Part shown: in pieces, positions 36,217-44,703 of the stretch
Layout of the letters: every line of letters starts with the position of its first letter
Numbering within the stretch: position 1 is the stretch's first letter
From: FEB-12 sp964503315
GTDB taxonomy: Bacteria; Zixibacteria; MSB-5A5; GN15; FEB-12
DNA: 64,000 nt
Assembly (NCBI GenBank): GCA_964503315.1
Contig: CAZCZL010000009.1
Span: forward strand, 1 to 64,000
Reading direction: 5' to 3'
The notes under the pieces: model-generated
Told to the model about the DNA's origin: nothing
The model's database searches: none
Seen by the model: the letters and a program-made list of their open reading frames with translations, nothing else
Made by a program: the position numbers and the translations under genes

Positions 36217-36903
36217 ATGACAGAGTACGAACGGAAACTTCGTCCGGCCCTCGCGGCCATCATCCTGGTCTGCTTTTTTATGCCGTTCCTCAAAGTGAGT
36301 TGCGGCGGCCAGACCTTTATGGAGGTCTCCGGTTTCGATATGGCGACCGGTCGCGATGTCAAGCCGAACAACAAGTTCATGGATATGGCCAAAGCCCAGG
36401 GATTCCAGCCCGACAATTCATCGAGCCAATCGCAGGCGTATCAGTCCGACCCGAACAACCCGGGCCTTCCGGATTCACTCTGGCAGCAGACCCCGATGGG
36501 GCAGTTTGACCAATCTGCACAGATGGGTCAGATGGAAGGGATGGATGGAAGCGTGAAAGCCGAACCGGTCGCCGCCGCGGCGATGGCTCTGGCGGTCGCG
36601 GCATTTCTGGCGGCGCTGTTCGCGGGACGTCGAGCGAAGATCTTCTCCGGCGCGGCGGCCGCGTTGTGCGCGATCTGCCTCTTTGTTCTCAAATCGCGCG
36701 CGGGCGCGGATATTCCACCTGAAGCCGCTATGGTGATCGCGGTTGAATGGACCACACAATTCTGGGTGGCTGTGATCGGCTCTGGTCTGTTGGCCGGGTT
36801 CACGTTCCATCTCCTGACAAACAAGGAAGTGGATAATGAACGTCCCCGCCTGGTGATCCAGACCTACGAAAAGCCGGTGCAGTCCGAAAAGATACCGTCG
36901 TAA
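36217..36903 (+). CDS. Membrane protein of unknown function, four predicted helices
   Basis: A 228-residue protein from ATG 36217 with AAGGAGGG 6 nt upstream. A helix near the N-terminus (PALAAIILVCFFMPFLKVSC) is followed by a periplasmic segment of about 90 residues rich in Gln, Met, Asp and Pro, then three helices around residues 120-215 and a short charged tail. I do not recognise the family. It is flanked by a perfect TATAAT at 36150 and a strong stem-loop after the stop, so it is probably monocistronic. Confidence 0.7.
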   Translation: MTEYERKLRPALAAIILVCFFMPFLKVSCGGQTFMEVSGFDMATGRDVKPNNKFMDMAKAQGFQPDNSSSQSQAYQSDPNNPGLPDSLWQQTPMGQFDQSAQMGQMEGMDGSVKAEPVAAAAMALAVAAFLAALFAGRRAKIFSGAAAALCAICLFVLKSRAGADIPPEAAMVIAVEWTTQFWVAVIGSGLLAGFTFHLLTNKEVDNERPRLVIQTYEKPVQSEKIPS

Positions 36904-36926
36904 ATCGACGGTTAGTGCATTTCTCG

Positions 36927-36970
36927 GGGCAGGCTGACGCGCATATCCAATGCGTTGGACCTGCCCTTTC
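36927..36970 (+). terminator. Terminator after the four-helix membrane protein
   Basis: GGGCAGG pairs with CCTGCCC, with a further inner ACGC/GCGT stem, and is followed by TTTCGTT. It starts 24 nt after the stop at 36903. Confidence 0.7.
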
Positions 36971-37067
36971 GTTGTCCCCCTGGAGCTTCGTCTGAATTTC
37001 GTGTTCCTCAATTAATCTCGAACCGCTATCCTGTGGTCTAAAGAGGGTAAGAAGAGGAGTGCGTCCT

Positions 37068-37952
37068 ATGCGATCTGTCGCCAGATACCTATCTGTTACA
37101 TTGGCCCTGCTGTTGATCATGCTCGCATTCGCGGCTCAACCCGGGTGGGCCGGCTCGGACAAGGTGACCAGCCGGTTCGCCGTCCAACCGATCAAGATCG
37201 ATGGCCGCTACGATGACTGGAAAGATCACCCCACTACCTTTTTTGAAGACCAGAAAGCAGTGGTCGGACTTGCCAACGATGACAAGAATCTCTACCTGAT
37301 GTTCCGGACCAATGACCCGCGCTGGGTCCGCACGATCGCCATGTCCGGCCTGACCATCTATATCGATCCAAAAGGCGGCAAAAAGAAAGACTTCTACGTC
37401 AAGTTCATCGGTGGTCCATCGAGAGAACAACTTCGCGCGCTCCGCAAACAAGAGGTCGGCGACCGACCACAGGGGGATCGCCAGATGCCCGACGGCATGG
37501 AAGGGCGCGAGCCGGAGCGGATGCGCGATGATACCATCCCCAAACTGATCTGCTTCATCAAAGATCGAATCGACGAAAAAGAGATCCCTTTGGATGGATC
37601 TGAAGGTCCGGCGGTCGCGTTTGATACCTCGCACGCGTTTTTCGTGTATGAGTTTGCTATCCCGATGAAAGAGTCTGAGGTTCGTTCGTATGGATTCGGC
37701 GCTGTGGACAATAAGGAATTGTCCGTTGGTCTGGTCTGGGGTGAGGTGAATATGCTCCGCAAGGAACGTCCGCGCGGGGGCATGGATTTCGGCGGCCCTG
37801 GTGGCGGTATGGGAGGTGGACCCGGCGGTGGCATGGGCGGAGGAATGGGTGGCGGCATGGGACGCGGCGGCGCGATGGGCGACGGGCCTGGCGGGATGCA
37901 GCGGCCGTCCAAGCAGGAAGTCTGGGTCAAGACGACGCTGTCGAAGAAATAG
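37068..37952 (+). CDS. Secreted CBM9/DOMON-like protein with Gly-Met-rich tail
   Basis: A 294-residue exported protein: signal peptide (about residues 1-28, ending PGWA), then the opening IDGRYDDWKDHP that marks family-9-type carbohydrate- or heme-binding beta sandwiches, with strands NLYLMFRTND and MSGLTIYIDPKGG. Residues about 240-275 are a low-complexity run of GGGM and GGPG repeats, followed by a basic end. ATG 37068 has AGAGGAG 8 nt upstream; a GTG at 37059 overlaps it. Binding partner unknown: sugar or heme are the usual ones. Confidence 0.78.
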   Translation: MRSVARYLSVTLALLLIMLAFAAQPGWAGSDKVTSRFAVQPIKIDGRYDDWKDHPTTFFEDQKAVVGLANDDKNLYLMFRTNDPRWVRTIAMSGLTIYIDPKGGKKKDFYVKFIGGPSREQLRALRKQEVGDRPQGDRQMPDGMEGREPERMRDDTIPKLICFIKDRIDEKEIPLDGSEGPAVAFDTSHAFFVYEFAIPMKESEVRSYGFGAVDNKELSVGLVWGEVNMLRKERPRGGMDFGGPGGGMGGGPGGGMGGGMGGGMGRGGAMGDGPGGMQRPSKQEVWVKTTLSKK

Positions 37953-37991
37953 ATTTTGTGATGTAGAGTAAGGCACTCTTCATGATCGCGG

Positions 37992-38049
37992 GGCGCGGTG
38001 CACGATGTTGTCACCTGGCGTATCGAGTGACAGCAGAACGTACCGCGCC
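37992..38049. other. Nested palindrome between convergent genes
   Basis: GGCGCGGT pairs with ACCGCGCC over 8 bp, and inside it TGTCAC pairs with GTGACA over 6 bp, giving a 58-nt two-tier hairpin. It sits between the converging ends of the secreted protein and the MocR-type regulator. No T-tract follows on either strand. A bidirectional terminator or protein-binding site is possible. Confidence 0.4.
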
Positions 38050-38073
38050 TTGTCGATTCCCCACCAGATCAAC

Positions 38074-39468
38074 TCAGACCGTCACGGCCTCTTTGCGCGT
38101 CGCGCCCTGTAGAATGTCGCGCACGACTTCAAGACCATGTTTGAGCAATTCTCTATCTGAAACAGAACCGATCGAAAGACGCACCGCCTGAATCCCGGCT
38201 TTGCGCTCGGCCGCGAATATCTCGGCCGGAGTCAGAGCGACGCCGCGCATTTGTGCCTCCGAGGCAAATTGCATTGACTGCCAGTATTCCGGAAGGTGCA
38301 GCCAGATATGATAACTGGTCGGATGCGACCTGAACTTGAATCCCTTCAATTGCTGCGTGGCGACCTGCTGGGCATGCATCATCTCACGCTTCCGTCGAGC
38401 GACTATCTTTTCCAGCGTACCATCGCTGTACCACCGGGTGAATATCTCCGCCATGAGCGGCGGCACGCCAAGGATGGAGGCTTGCAGTGATTCATTCAAC
38501 TTCCTCAGTGACTGCTTGGGCGCGGCAATGAACCCGATTCGCAAACCCGCGGCCAGCGCCTTGGAAGACGACATGATGCCGTACGCGCGCTCAGGTATAA
38601 GTCGCGTGATGAACCCGGGATGTTTGTCCATCAGAGGCGCCAGTATCTCATCTTCTACTACCGTCACATTATGTCTCTCGGCGACTTCGGCGATCTGCTG
38701 TTTCCGCTTTAGCGACATGATGGAGTTGGTTGGGTTTTGGTAAGAGGGATTGCAATACATCAGACGGACATCCCGATGCGCGCAGACTGAAGTGAGAGAA
38801 TCAGGGAGTATACCTTCCGCGTCCATTTCGATACCGACCACTTCGAGCCCCATCAGTTCGGCGATGATCTTGACGCCGGGATAGGTGTACTCTTCCACCG
38901 CGATCAGATCGCCGGGGCGTGTTTCCGCGGCGAAGATCGCCATCAAGGCATGCTGGGCACCACCTGAGATATATATCTGCTCCAGATCTACCTTGAGTCC
39001 GAGCGACTCGAGCCAGCGGAGGCCAGCTTCGCGATGCTTCGGATACCCTGCCGATGGCGGGTAATGCAGGAGATGCTGAATATCTCCCTGTTTGGTTATC
39101 TGCTTGAGTGCGGCAGAGAGATCCGGATCATACGCTGTGGCCGGCTGGTTCTTGCTGAAATCAACGCCGACCGAGATCGGCTTGTAGACGGAAGCGAGAT
39201 AGGAACGGGCATTGGGGAGTTCACCCACAAAGGTACCGCGTCGGCCATCGCCATACACCAGGCCGCGACGTTCTGCCTCGGCATAGGCGCGGGTGATTGT
39301 CCCTAAGGCAACATGCAGCTTGTCGGCCAATTCGCGCTGGGTGGGAAGGCGCGTCCCGACCGGAAGTCTTCCTCCCGCAATATCTTCCGAGAGAGCACGG
39401 ACGACCGCAATGTAGTAAGGTTCCTCTCGTTTTTGTACTACCGGCTCCCAGCTAAGCTGATAATCCAT
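38074..39468 (-). CDS. MocR-type regulator: GntR DNA-binding domain fused to PLP aminotransferase fold
   Basis: A 464-residue protein with an N-terminal winged helix (about residues 15-85; GTRLPTQRELADKLHVALGT) joined to a class I aminotransferase-like domain. The PLP-binding lysine is K303 in SSSKALAAGLRIG, and CNPSYQNPT is conserved. MocR proteins control neighbouring PLP- or amine-metabolism genes, usually the divergently transcribed one; here that is the aminotransferase at 39648. Start ATG 39468 is supported by GTGGAG 8 nt upstream; a GTG at 39480 overlaps that site. Confidence 0.92.
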   Translation of the reverse strand: MDYQLSWEPVVQKREEPYYIAVVRALSEDIAGGRLPVGTRLPTQRELADKLHVALGTITRAYAEAERRGLVYGDGRRGTFVGELPNARSYLASVYKPISVGVDFSKNQPATAYDPDLSAALKQITKQGDIQHLLHYPPSAGYPKHREAGLRWLESLGLKVDLEQIYISGGAQHALMAIFAAETRPGDLIAVEEYTYPGVKIIAELMGLEVVGIEMDAEGILPDSLTSVCAHRDVRLMYCNPSYQNPTNSIMSLKRKQQIAEVAERHNVTVVEDEILAPLMDKHPGFITRLIPERAYGIMSSSKALAAGLRIGFIAAPKQSLRKLNESLQASILGVPPLMAEIFTRWYSDGTLEKIVARRKREMMHAQQVATQQLKGFKFRSHPTSYHIWLHLPEYWQSMQFASEAQMRGVALTPAEIFAAERKAGIQAVRLSIGSVSDRELLKHGLEVVRDILQGATRKEAVTV

Positions 39469-39508
39469 AGGATACTCCACTTCAACAAGTTACCAAGACG
39501 AAGCGATA

Positions 39509-39589
39509 TTGTACCACTTATACGAGACATCCCACTCCGTTTGTTGTACCAATGACATAATATATTGCAACAGCTTTGTTATAGCAATA
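39509..39589. promoter_or_regulatory. Regulatory region between MocR and aminotransferase genes
   Basis: TTGTACCA occurs twice as a direct repeat (39509-39516 and 39544-39551), 35 bp apart, as expected for MocR operators. A further inverted repeat TATTGC/GCAATA lies at 39563-39589, nearer the aminotransferase start. Confidence 0.5.
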
Positions 39590-39647
39590 GTATTATTGGT
39601 TGTCAGTAGGTAACGTCCGGACTAGTGGTAACGCCTGGGAGACCGAC

Positions 39648-40871
39648 ATGGCTAACTTTCAGTTTTCATCGATGGCGACACGACTTCGTCGCTCCGAAAT
39701 ACGCGAATTGCTCAAGTTGACCCGTAACCCTGAAACGATCTCGTTTGCAGGCGGTCTTCCCGACCCGGCGATCTTTCCGTATGCCGCGGTTGAGGCCGCC
39801 TCGTTGAAGGCGATCAGAGAATCGGGGCGGCATGCGTTGCAGTACAGTCCCACCGAAGGGGACCCGTTCCTCAAAGAGCAGTTGGTCAAGTTCACCAAAC
39901 GCCAGGGCGAGGATGTCACGCCAGAGAACATGCTGGTGGTAGCATCGTCACAGCAGGCAATCGATCTGCTGGGCAAGATTTTCATTGACCCGGGCGACCC
40001 GATCATTGTCGAACGACCGACATATGTCGGGACCATCCAGGCATTCCGCGCTTTCGACGCGGATTTCCACGGAGTGGAGTTGGATAAGAACGGTGTCATT
40101 CCGGAAAAACTCGAACAGACGGTCATTCGTCTGATTGACGCAGGACGTAAGCCGAAGTTCGTCTACCTCATACCGGATTTCCAGAATCCTTCCGGCATCA
40201 CGCTGACATTGGAGCGTCGCAAAGAGGTGCTCGCGCTGGCCAGCAAGTACGACCTGACGATCATCGAGGATTCCCCGTATCGCGAACTCCGCTTTGAGGG
40301 AGACTTGCTCCCGTCGCTCTACTCTCTTGATCGCGAGGGGCGGGTTATCCAGATGAAGACCTTCTCCAAGATTTTCTGTCCCGGTTTCCGTCTCGGCTGG
40401 ATCAACGCACCCGCGGAGGTAATAGACAAATTGGTGATGGCCAAGCAGGGGACCGACCTCTGCACGGCATCGTACGTCTCTATCATTGCCGGATACTTGA
40501 TACAAGATGGATACCTCGAGAAACAGATCGAGATCAGCAAGAAGTTGTATCGTCGCAAGGCCGAAGTGATGATCGACTCGATGGAGAAATATCTGCCGAA
40601 GATCGACGGCCTCTGGTGGTCGAAGCCCGAAGGGGGCATGTTCCTCTGGCTGCACCTACCCGAATGGCTCGACTCAAATGATATGATCCAGGACGCGATC
40701 GATGTCAAAGTGGCGTTTGTGATCGGCTCATGTTTCTTCTACGATGGCTCCGGACGTAATACGATGCGCCTGAATTATTCGTATCCGACGGAAGAGCAGA
40801 TCGTCGAGGGTGTTCGTCGTCTGGCGAACGTGATCGGTCGACGGATAGCGGTTTCCAGCGCGGTCAAATAA
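39648..40871 (+). CDS. PLP-dependent class I/II aminotransferase (2-aminoadipate/LysN-like)
   Basis: A 407-residue fold-type I enzyme. The opening RNPETISFAGGLPDPAIFP, the PDFQNPSG strand, and K241 in TFSKIFCPGFRLGW place it in the LysN/aromatic/2-aminoadipate aminotransferase group, which also resembles the C-terminal part of the divergent MocR protein. ATG 39648 is supported by GGGAG upstream. Substrate unknown; control by the divergently encoded MocR protein is likely. Transcription runs toward a convergent carbonic-anhydrase-like gene, 6 nt away. Confidence 0.92.
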   Translation: MANFQFSSMATRLRRSEIRELLKLTRNPETISFAGGLPDPAIFPYAAVEAASLKAIRESGRHALQYSPTEGDPFLKEQLVKFTKRQGEDVTPENMLVVASSQQAIDLLGKIFIDPGDPIIVERPTYVGTIQAFRAFDADFHGVELDKNGVIPEKLEQTVIRLIDAGRKPKFVYLIPDFQNPSGITLTLERRKEVLALASKYDLTIIEDSPYRELRFEGDLLPSLYSLDREGRVIQMKTFSKIFCPGFRLGWINAPAEVIDKLVMAKQGTDLCTASYVSIIAGYLIQDGYLEKQIEISKKLYRRKAEVMIDSMEKYLPKIDGLWWSKPEGGMFLWLHLPEWLDSNDMIQDAIDVKVAFVIGSCFFYDGSGRNTMRLNYSYPTEEQIVEGVRRLANVIGRRIAVSSAVK

Positions 40872-40877
40872 GCGCGG

Positions 40878-41354
40878 TCAGCGCGAGGTTACTTCGGAGA
40901 AAACAACCTTGTCGTTCTCGATGCCTGCCCAGTAGCAGCGGACGCGGAGGTGCGGGAGCTTGGAGACCAGCATCCCCGCGACGATCGGCAAATCGATACG
41001 GCAGCGGGTCTCCGGCTCGACGCCATCAAAGTGCTCGGCGTGGTTCTGATACCACCGGCAATCCTGATGACCGATCAGGATGACTTCGGGGAGTTTGAAC
41101 AGATTCAACATGAAAGTCACCTGGTGCCAGAGCGTCTCAAATTCACGCGGCGAATATTCCTCGGCGCGAAGCGCGTGAATTCCTCCCCCTTCAATGATCG
41201 GCAGGTAGTTTCCAAGTCCGAGAGTCTCAATGACAAAGCGTCGCATAGCAACTTGAAAGCGCGGATCGGCGCAATGGATCACCATGGCCTGTGCCGGCGC
41301 GCTATCGACCGGAAATGCGGCCAGAGATCTGTCGAGCTGTTTCTGGTCACTCAT
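40878..41354 (-). CDS. Beta-carbonic-anhydrase-like protein
   Basis: A short (158-residue) protein with the zinc-ligand pattern of beta-carbonic anhydrases: C28 in HCADPR (with the Asp30-Arg32 dyad) and H96, C99 in GHQDCR. The remainder is shorter and more diverged than classical enzymes (about 200 residues). CO2 hydration is likely but unproven; related families of this size act on other small thio-compounds. ATG 41354 is chosen; an upstream in-frame extension to 41465 runs over the neighbouring terminator and is not conserved in character. Confidence 0.78.
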   Translation of the reverse strand: MSDQKQLDRSLAAFPVDSAPAQAMVIHCADPRFQVAMRRFVIETLGLGNYLPIIEGGGIHALRAEEYSPREFETLWHQVTFMLNLFKLPEVILIGHQDCRWYQNHAEHFDGVEPETRCRIDLPIVAGMLVSKLPHLRVRCYWAGIENDKVVFSEVTSR

Positions 41355-41432
41355 GCTGGATAATTCCTGACATTCTGTTTCATCAAAGTATACATCCGGG
41401 ACGGGGTTACTGTCAACCTGCCGGCCGAAATG

Positions 41433-41459
41433 AAAAACGCCGGACCGAGTGCCCGGCGT
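41433..41459 (-). terminator. Intrinsic terminator of the Wzz-like gene
   Basis: On the minus strand ACGCCGG pairs with CCGGCGT and is followed by TTTTC, 25 nt after the stop at 41485. Confidence 0.75.
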
Positions 41460-41484
41460 CAGCAATTCTATCGGTGACCCGACT

Positions 41485-42999
41485 TTATTCAGTGACTTTG
41501 GTCATATACTCGATCTTCGGCGCGATCCCAAGCACGGGCAGGCCAAGGTACTCTTCAACATCGGCGACTTTCTTGAACGACGTATCAAGTAGTTCGACGA
41601 GAATAGCCGCCGCGCCACCAATAACCAGTCCGAGCGCCAATCCCATCAGAAGGATCTTGATCTTATTCGGTTCGACCGGATCGATCGCCAGCTTGGCCGG
41701 TTCGACTACGCGATATTTGCTTGAAGAGATGTCCTGGAACAAGGCTTGCGAAATGCTCGAGCCTTCCTGCTGGCTCTTGAACTGGTTGCGCAGATTGGTC
41801 AGGTCGGCAATCTCCTGGTCGAGGCGGTTCAGCGTCGCCTGGTACTGCGGCACTGAGGTCATCTTGTCGTTTATCTGGTCCAATGCGGCCTTGAGATAGA
41901 GCGCTCGCGAATAGTTGTAATCAAGTGTGGCCTGATTCTCAAAGTACTTAACGAGCGAACCTTGCGAGTTGGCGTCAACGGAGGCCCACCTCTCGCCAAC
42001 CAGTCGCTTCGACAGACTCTGCATCGATCGCAAAGTGGAGTTCATCCTCAAATTCATGCTCAGGATCTGCTGATCATTCCAGGGGTAGCGCAGCGACACA
42101 TCGGGGATCGACTCTAGTTGCCCCTTCAGATCGGATCTCAGGCTCTCCATTTCAGCTGACGCCGGCAGCGCCAGGTTTGCGACATCTATTCCGGCAATCC
42201 CTTTCAATCGCCCTAGTATTGATGTCTGTTCGCGCTGGAGATCGCTGATATCGCTGTTGGTCCGGTCGAGATCAGTACGGAGGCTGGTGCGATTCTCTTC
42301 TGACCCGATACCGGCATCAAGCTGCACCTGCAGCAACCGTTCCTGGTAGCGGGTCCGTTCGTTTATCTTCTGCTGCAGAGTCAGGTCGTACTTTTCGAAC
42401 TGGGTGCCGGAGAAATCCTGCGAGGTCTGGATTGACGACATCTCCTGCTTTTTCTTCTCGCCAATGAAGATCTGACCGAGATTATTGGCGATCGCCTGCG
42501 CTTTGGTCGGGATGGGGGAGCGGACCGTGATCATGACGTGATCCTGCGCCGCAAACCGAACAGAGACATTCTCCTTGAGATCCTGCTGGAGCAGATCGAG
42601 CGTGATGGTCGATTTGTCCACTTCCGGATGTAATGCCGAGACCTTGGCAACCTGCTTGGCGATCTCCTGATCGCGATCCAGTTTCAGGCGCTCGTTCAAT
42701 TGCGAGACGTAGTAAGATGATGTGATATCGTTGAAGATACTGCGCAGTTCGCTCTCTTCGGAAGTTCGCCCACGGTAGGTTTCGGTACCGAGGAGCCGCT
42801 GTAATTCGGTGGAAAGGCGCTGCTGGGGGCTGACCGCCACGATAGTCGCGGACTGAAATATCGGCGTCAGGAGAAACGAGATTCCGTAGGTTAGGATGCT
42901 GACAATGATAAAGGGAATGATGATGATCCACTTCCGGCGGACGACAACCGCGAAAATGTCTTTGGGATTCAGCTCGTTCTTTTCGCCGAGAGGCTTCAT
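41485..42999 (-). CDS. Wzz-type polysaccharide chain-length/copolymerase protein
   Basis: A 504-residue inner-membrane protein of the Wzz/GumC-like class: cytoplasmic N-terminus, one helix (about residues 22-44; WIIIIPFIIVSILTYGISF), a large periplasmic domain with long coiled coils (about residues 180-400) and a second helix (about residues 462-484; ILLMGLALGLVIGGAAAIL). No BY-kinase domain follows. Such proteins set chain length in O-antigen, capsule or exopolysaccharide assembly. ATG 42999 has AAAGGA upstream. It marks the left border of the surface-polysaccharide region and diverges from the nadE-like gene. Confidence 0.9.
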   Translation of the reverse strand: MKPLGEKNELNPKDIFAVVVRRKWIIIIPFIIVSILTYGISFLLTPIFQSATIVAVSPQQRLSTELQRLLGTETYRGRTSEESELRSIFNDITSSYYVSQLNERLKLDRDQEIAKQVAKVSALHPEVDKSTITLDLLQQDLKENVSVRFAAQDHVMITVRSPIPTKAQAIANNLGQIFIGEKKKQEMSSIQTSQDFSGTQFEKYDLTLQQKINERTRYQERLLQVQLDAGIGSEENRTSLRTDLDRTNSDISDLQREQTSILGRLKGIAGIDVANLALPASAEMESLRSDLKGQLESIPDVSLRYPWNDQQILSMNLRMNSTLRSMQSLSKRLVGERWASVDANSQGSLVKYFENQATLDYNYSRALYLKAALDQINDKMTSVPQYQATLNRLDQEIADLTNLRNQFKSQQEGSSISQALFQDISSSKYRVVEPAKLAIDPVEPNKIKILLMGLALGLVIGGAAAILVELLDTSFKKVADVEEYLGLPVLGIAPKIEYMTKVTE

Positions 43000-43383
43000 T
43001 TTCTCATGTCCTTTGAAAACCGATTGACCGTGGTACCATCCTTGTAAACATCGGCACGACCACAAGTTCCCTTAAAGTAGGGCCGCCACAATGTATGGTC
43101 AAGGGAGAAAAGGGGTTATCATGGGTCCGGACAGCCGGGACGCAAACGCAGAATATAGTCAGAATTCGAGATTCGGAGCGAACTTCACGGGCATTCAAGC
43201 CGTTTAGCTTCTGTGCCGATAGGAATTAGGTGTAACCCCTATATCAGTCAATAACCTGCGGGGACGCGGGGAGGCCGAATTTGGGGTGACTTGCCGGTTG
43301 CGTCAGTTGAACAATTTCGTATATTCAACGCTCGCCAAACGGCCGCTTTCCATTGAATTTGAACGCCAACAGAAGGACGTACC
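43000..43383. other. Non-coding divergent intergenic region (384 nt)
   Basis: It lies between the Wzz-like gene and the NadE-like gene. Apart from the promoter candidate at 43298 I see no supported coding frame, tRNA or riboswitch. AT-rich patches alternate with G-rich runs. Confidence 0.6.
43298..43325 (+). promoter_or_regulatory. Promoter candidate for the NadE-like module
   Basis: TTGCGT and TATATT with 16 nt spacing; the -10 box ends 58 nt before the TTG start at 43384. Weak -35 but same spacing as the other TATATT promoters in the window. Confidence 0.35.
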
Positions 43384-44349
43384 TTGGACTTCAACAAGAA
43401 TAGTCTGAAGATCGACGCTGCCGCCGTGACGGAGCAGCTCTGCAACACCATCCGCAGCCAGATCCGCGGGCAACTGCATAAGACAGGCGCCGTTATCGGT
43501 GTCTCGGGTGGTATTGACTCCACTGTCTGCGCGGCTCTCTGCACGCGAGCGCTCGGTCCGAACCGGGTACTGGGCGTGATGATGCCGGAAAAGGACTCTT
43601 CTCCCCTCTCCGAGCAACTGGCCCGGAAACTGGCGGCGCAGTTCGGATTTGAGGCGATCAAAGAAGATATCAGCGGCGGACTCGCCGGTTTGGGCTGCTA
43701 CGAACGTCGCGATGAAGCGATCAAGTCGGTCTTCCCGGAGTTCGACCCGAGTTGGAGCGCCAAGATCACGATCCCGACCAACATCCTTGAAAAAGATACG
43801 TTCAACTTCTTCCACCTCACTATTGAGAACAAGAAGGGTGAAAAGAAGACCGCCCGCATGCCGCTGGCGGCGTACTTGCAGGTGGTAGCGTCGTCTAATC
43901 TGAAGCAGCGCCTTCGGATGACCACGCTGTACTATCACGCCGAGAAGCGGAACTGGGCGGTGATCGGCACGGGCAACAAAGATGAACATGAACAGGGATT
44001 CTTTGTGAAATATGGCGATGGCGGAGCGGATCTCAAACCGATCGCCCATCTCTTCAAGATCCAGGTCTATCAGTTGGCCGAGTATCTCGGTGTCCCGAAG
44101 GATATCATCGAGCGAACCCCGACCACGGATACCTATAGCGCCGAAGTTACCCAGGAAGAATTCTTCTATGGGCTTGATTTCTATAGAATGGACATGCTCT
44201 GGCATGCGATGGAGAACAAGGTGCCGGCTGAGAAGGCGGCGGAAGTTCTCGGCTTGACGGTAGAGCAGGCACAGCATGGGTACGCCAATATCGAGCGCAA
44301 AGTGAAAGCGACCGAATATCTAAAGCTACCGCCGTTGCACGCGGTTTGA
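43384..44349 (+). CDS. nadE: NAD+ synthase-family adenylating amide ligase (NadE-like)
   Basis: A 321-residue enzyme with the PP-loop SGGIDS at residues 41-46 and the GTGNKDEHEQGFFVKYGDGG stretch of NAD+ synthases. It differs from housekeeping NadE in the PTTDTYSAEVTQEEFF segment and in its C-terminal ATEYLKLPPL end, features I associate with NadE paralogs in exopolysaccharide clusters. True NadE makes NAD+ from nicotinate adenine dinucleotide and ammonia; whether this copy does so or amidates another acid is open. TTG 43384 with GAAGGA 6 nt upstream is the start. The first gene of a four-gene module with ACP, acyl-AMP ligase and AsnB. Confidence 0.85.
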   Translation: MDFNKNSLKIDAAAVTEQLCNTIRSQIRGQLHKTGAVIGVSGGIDSTVCAALCTRALGPNRVLGVMMPEKDSSPLSEQLARKLAAQFGFEAIKEDISGGLAGLGCYERRDEAIKSVFPEFDPSWSAKITIPTNILEKDTFNFFHLTIENKKGEKKTARMPLAAYLQVVASSNLKQRLRMTTLYYHAEKRNWAVIGTGNKDEHEQGFFVKYGDGGADLKPIAHLFKIQVYQLAEYLGVPKDIIERTPTTDTYSAEVTQEEFFYGLDFYRMDMLWHAMENKVPAEKAAEVLGLTVEQAQHGYANIERKVKATEYLKLPPLHAV

Positions 44350-44386
44350 TTTAGGGGCAGAAAGAAAGCGAATAGAAAGGCAGGTT

Positions 44387-44662
44387 ATGGCAATAGATCA
44401 GACAGTGGTGCGGAAGGATCTCCGCCAGTTCATTATGGATTCGTTTTTGATCGGCGATGAGGGCGTGGTTTTCACGGATGCCGATTCGTTCATGAAGAAC
44501 GGTATAATCGACTCGACCGGAGTGCTCGAATTGACCGCGCACCTCGAAGAGAAGTACAGTGTCGTTCCGACGGACGATGAGATGCTTCCCGCCAACCTCG
44601 ACTCGATCGATAATCTGGTTAATTTCATCCAGCGTAAGCTCAATTCCGGGACGGCTTCCTGA
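44387..44662 (+). CDS. Acyl carrier protein
   Basis: A 91-residue carrier protein; the phosphopantetheine attachment serine is S43 in GIIDSTGVLEL. The acidic, four-helix layout and size fit ACP. It lacks the DSL form typical of fatty-acid ACP, so it is more probably a dedicated carrier for the ligase encoded next. AAAGGCAGG lies before ATG 44387. Loaded acyl group unknown. Confidence 0.88.
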   Translation: MAIDQTVVRKDLRQFIMDSFLIGDEGVVFTDADSFMKNGIIDSTGVLELTAHLEEKYSVVPTDDEMLPANLDSIDNLVNFIQRKLNSGTAS

Positions 44663-44703
44663 CGAAGTCGTCCATCGGATGATCAGTCCCCGATGGTCTC
44701 CCC

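Noticed and set aside
43121..43155. GGGACGCAAAC segment resembling part of a c-di-GMP-I (GEMM) riboswitch
   Set aside because: The upstream GCACAGGGCAAACC part and the tetraloop/receptor are absent; only a short chance match remains.
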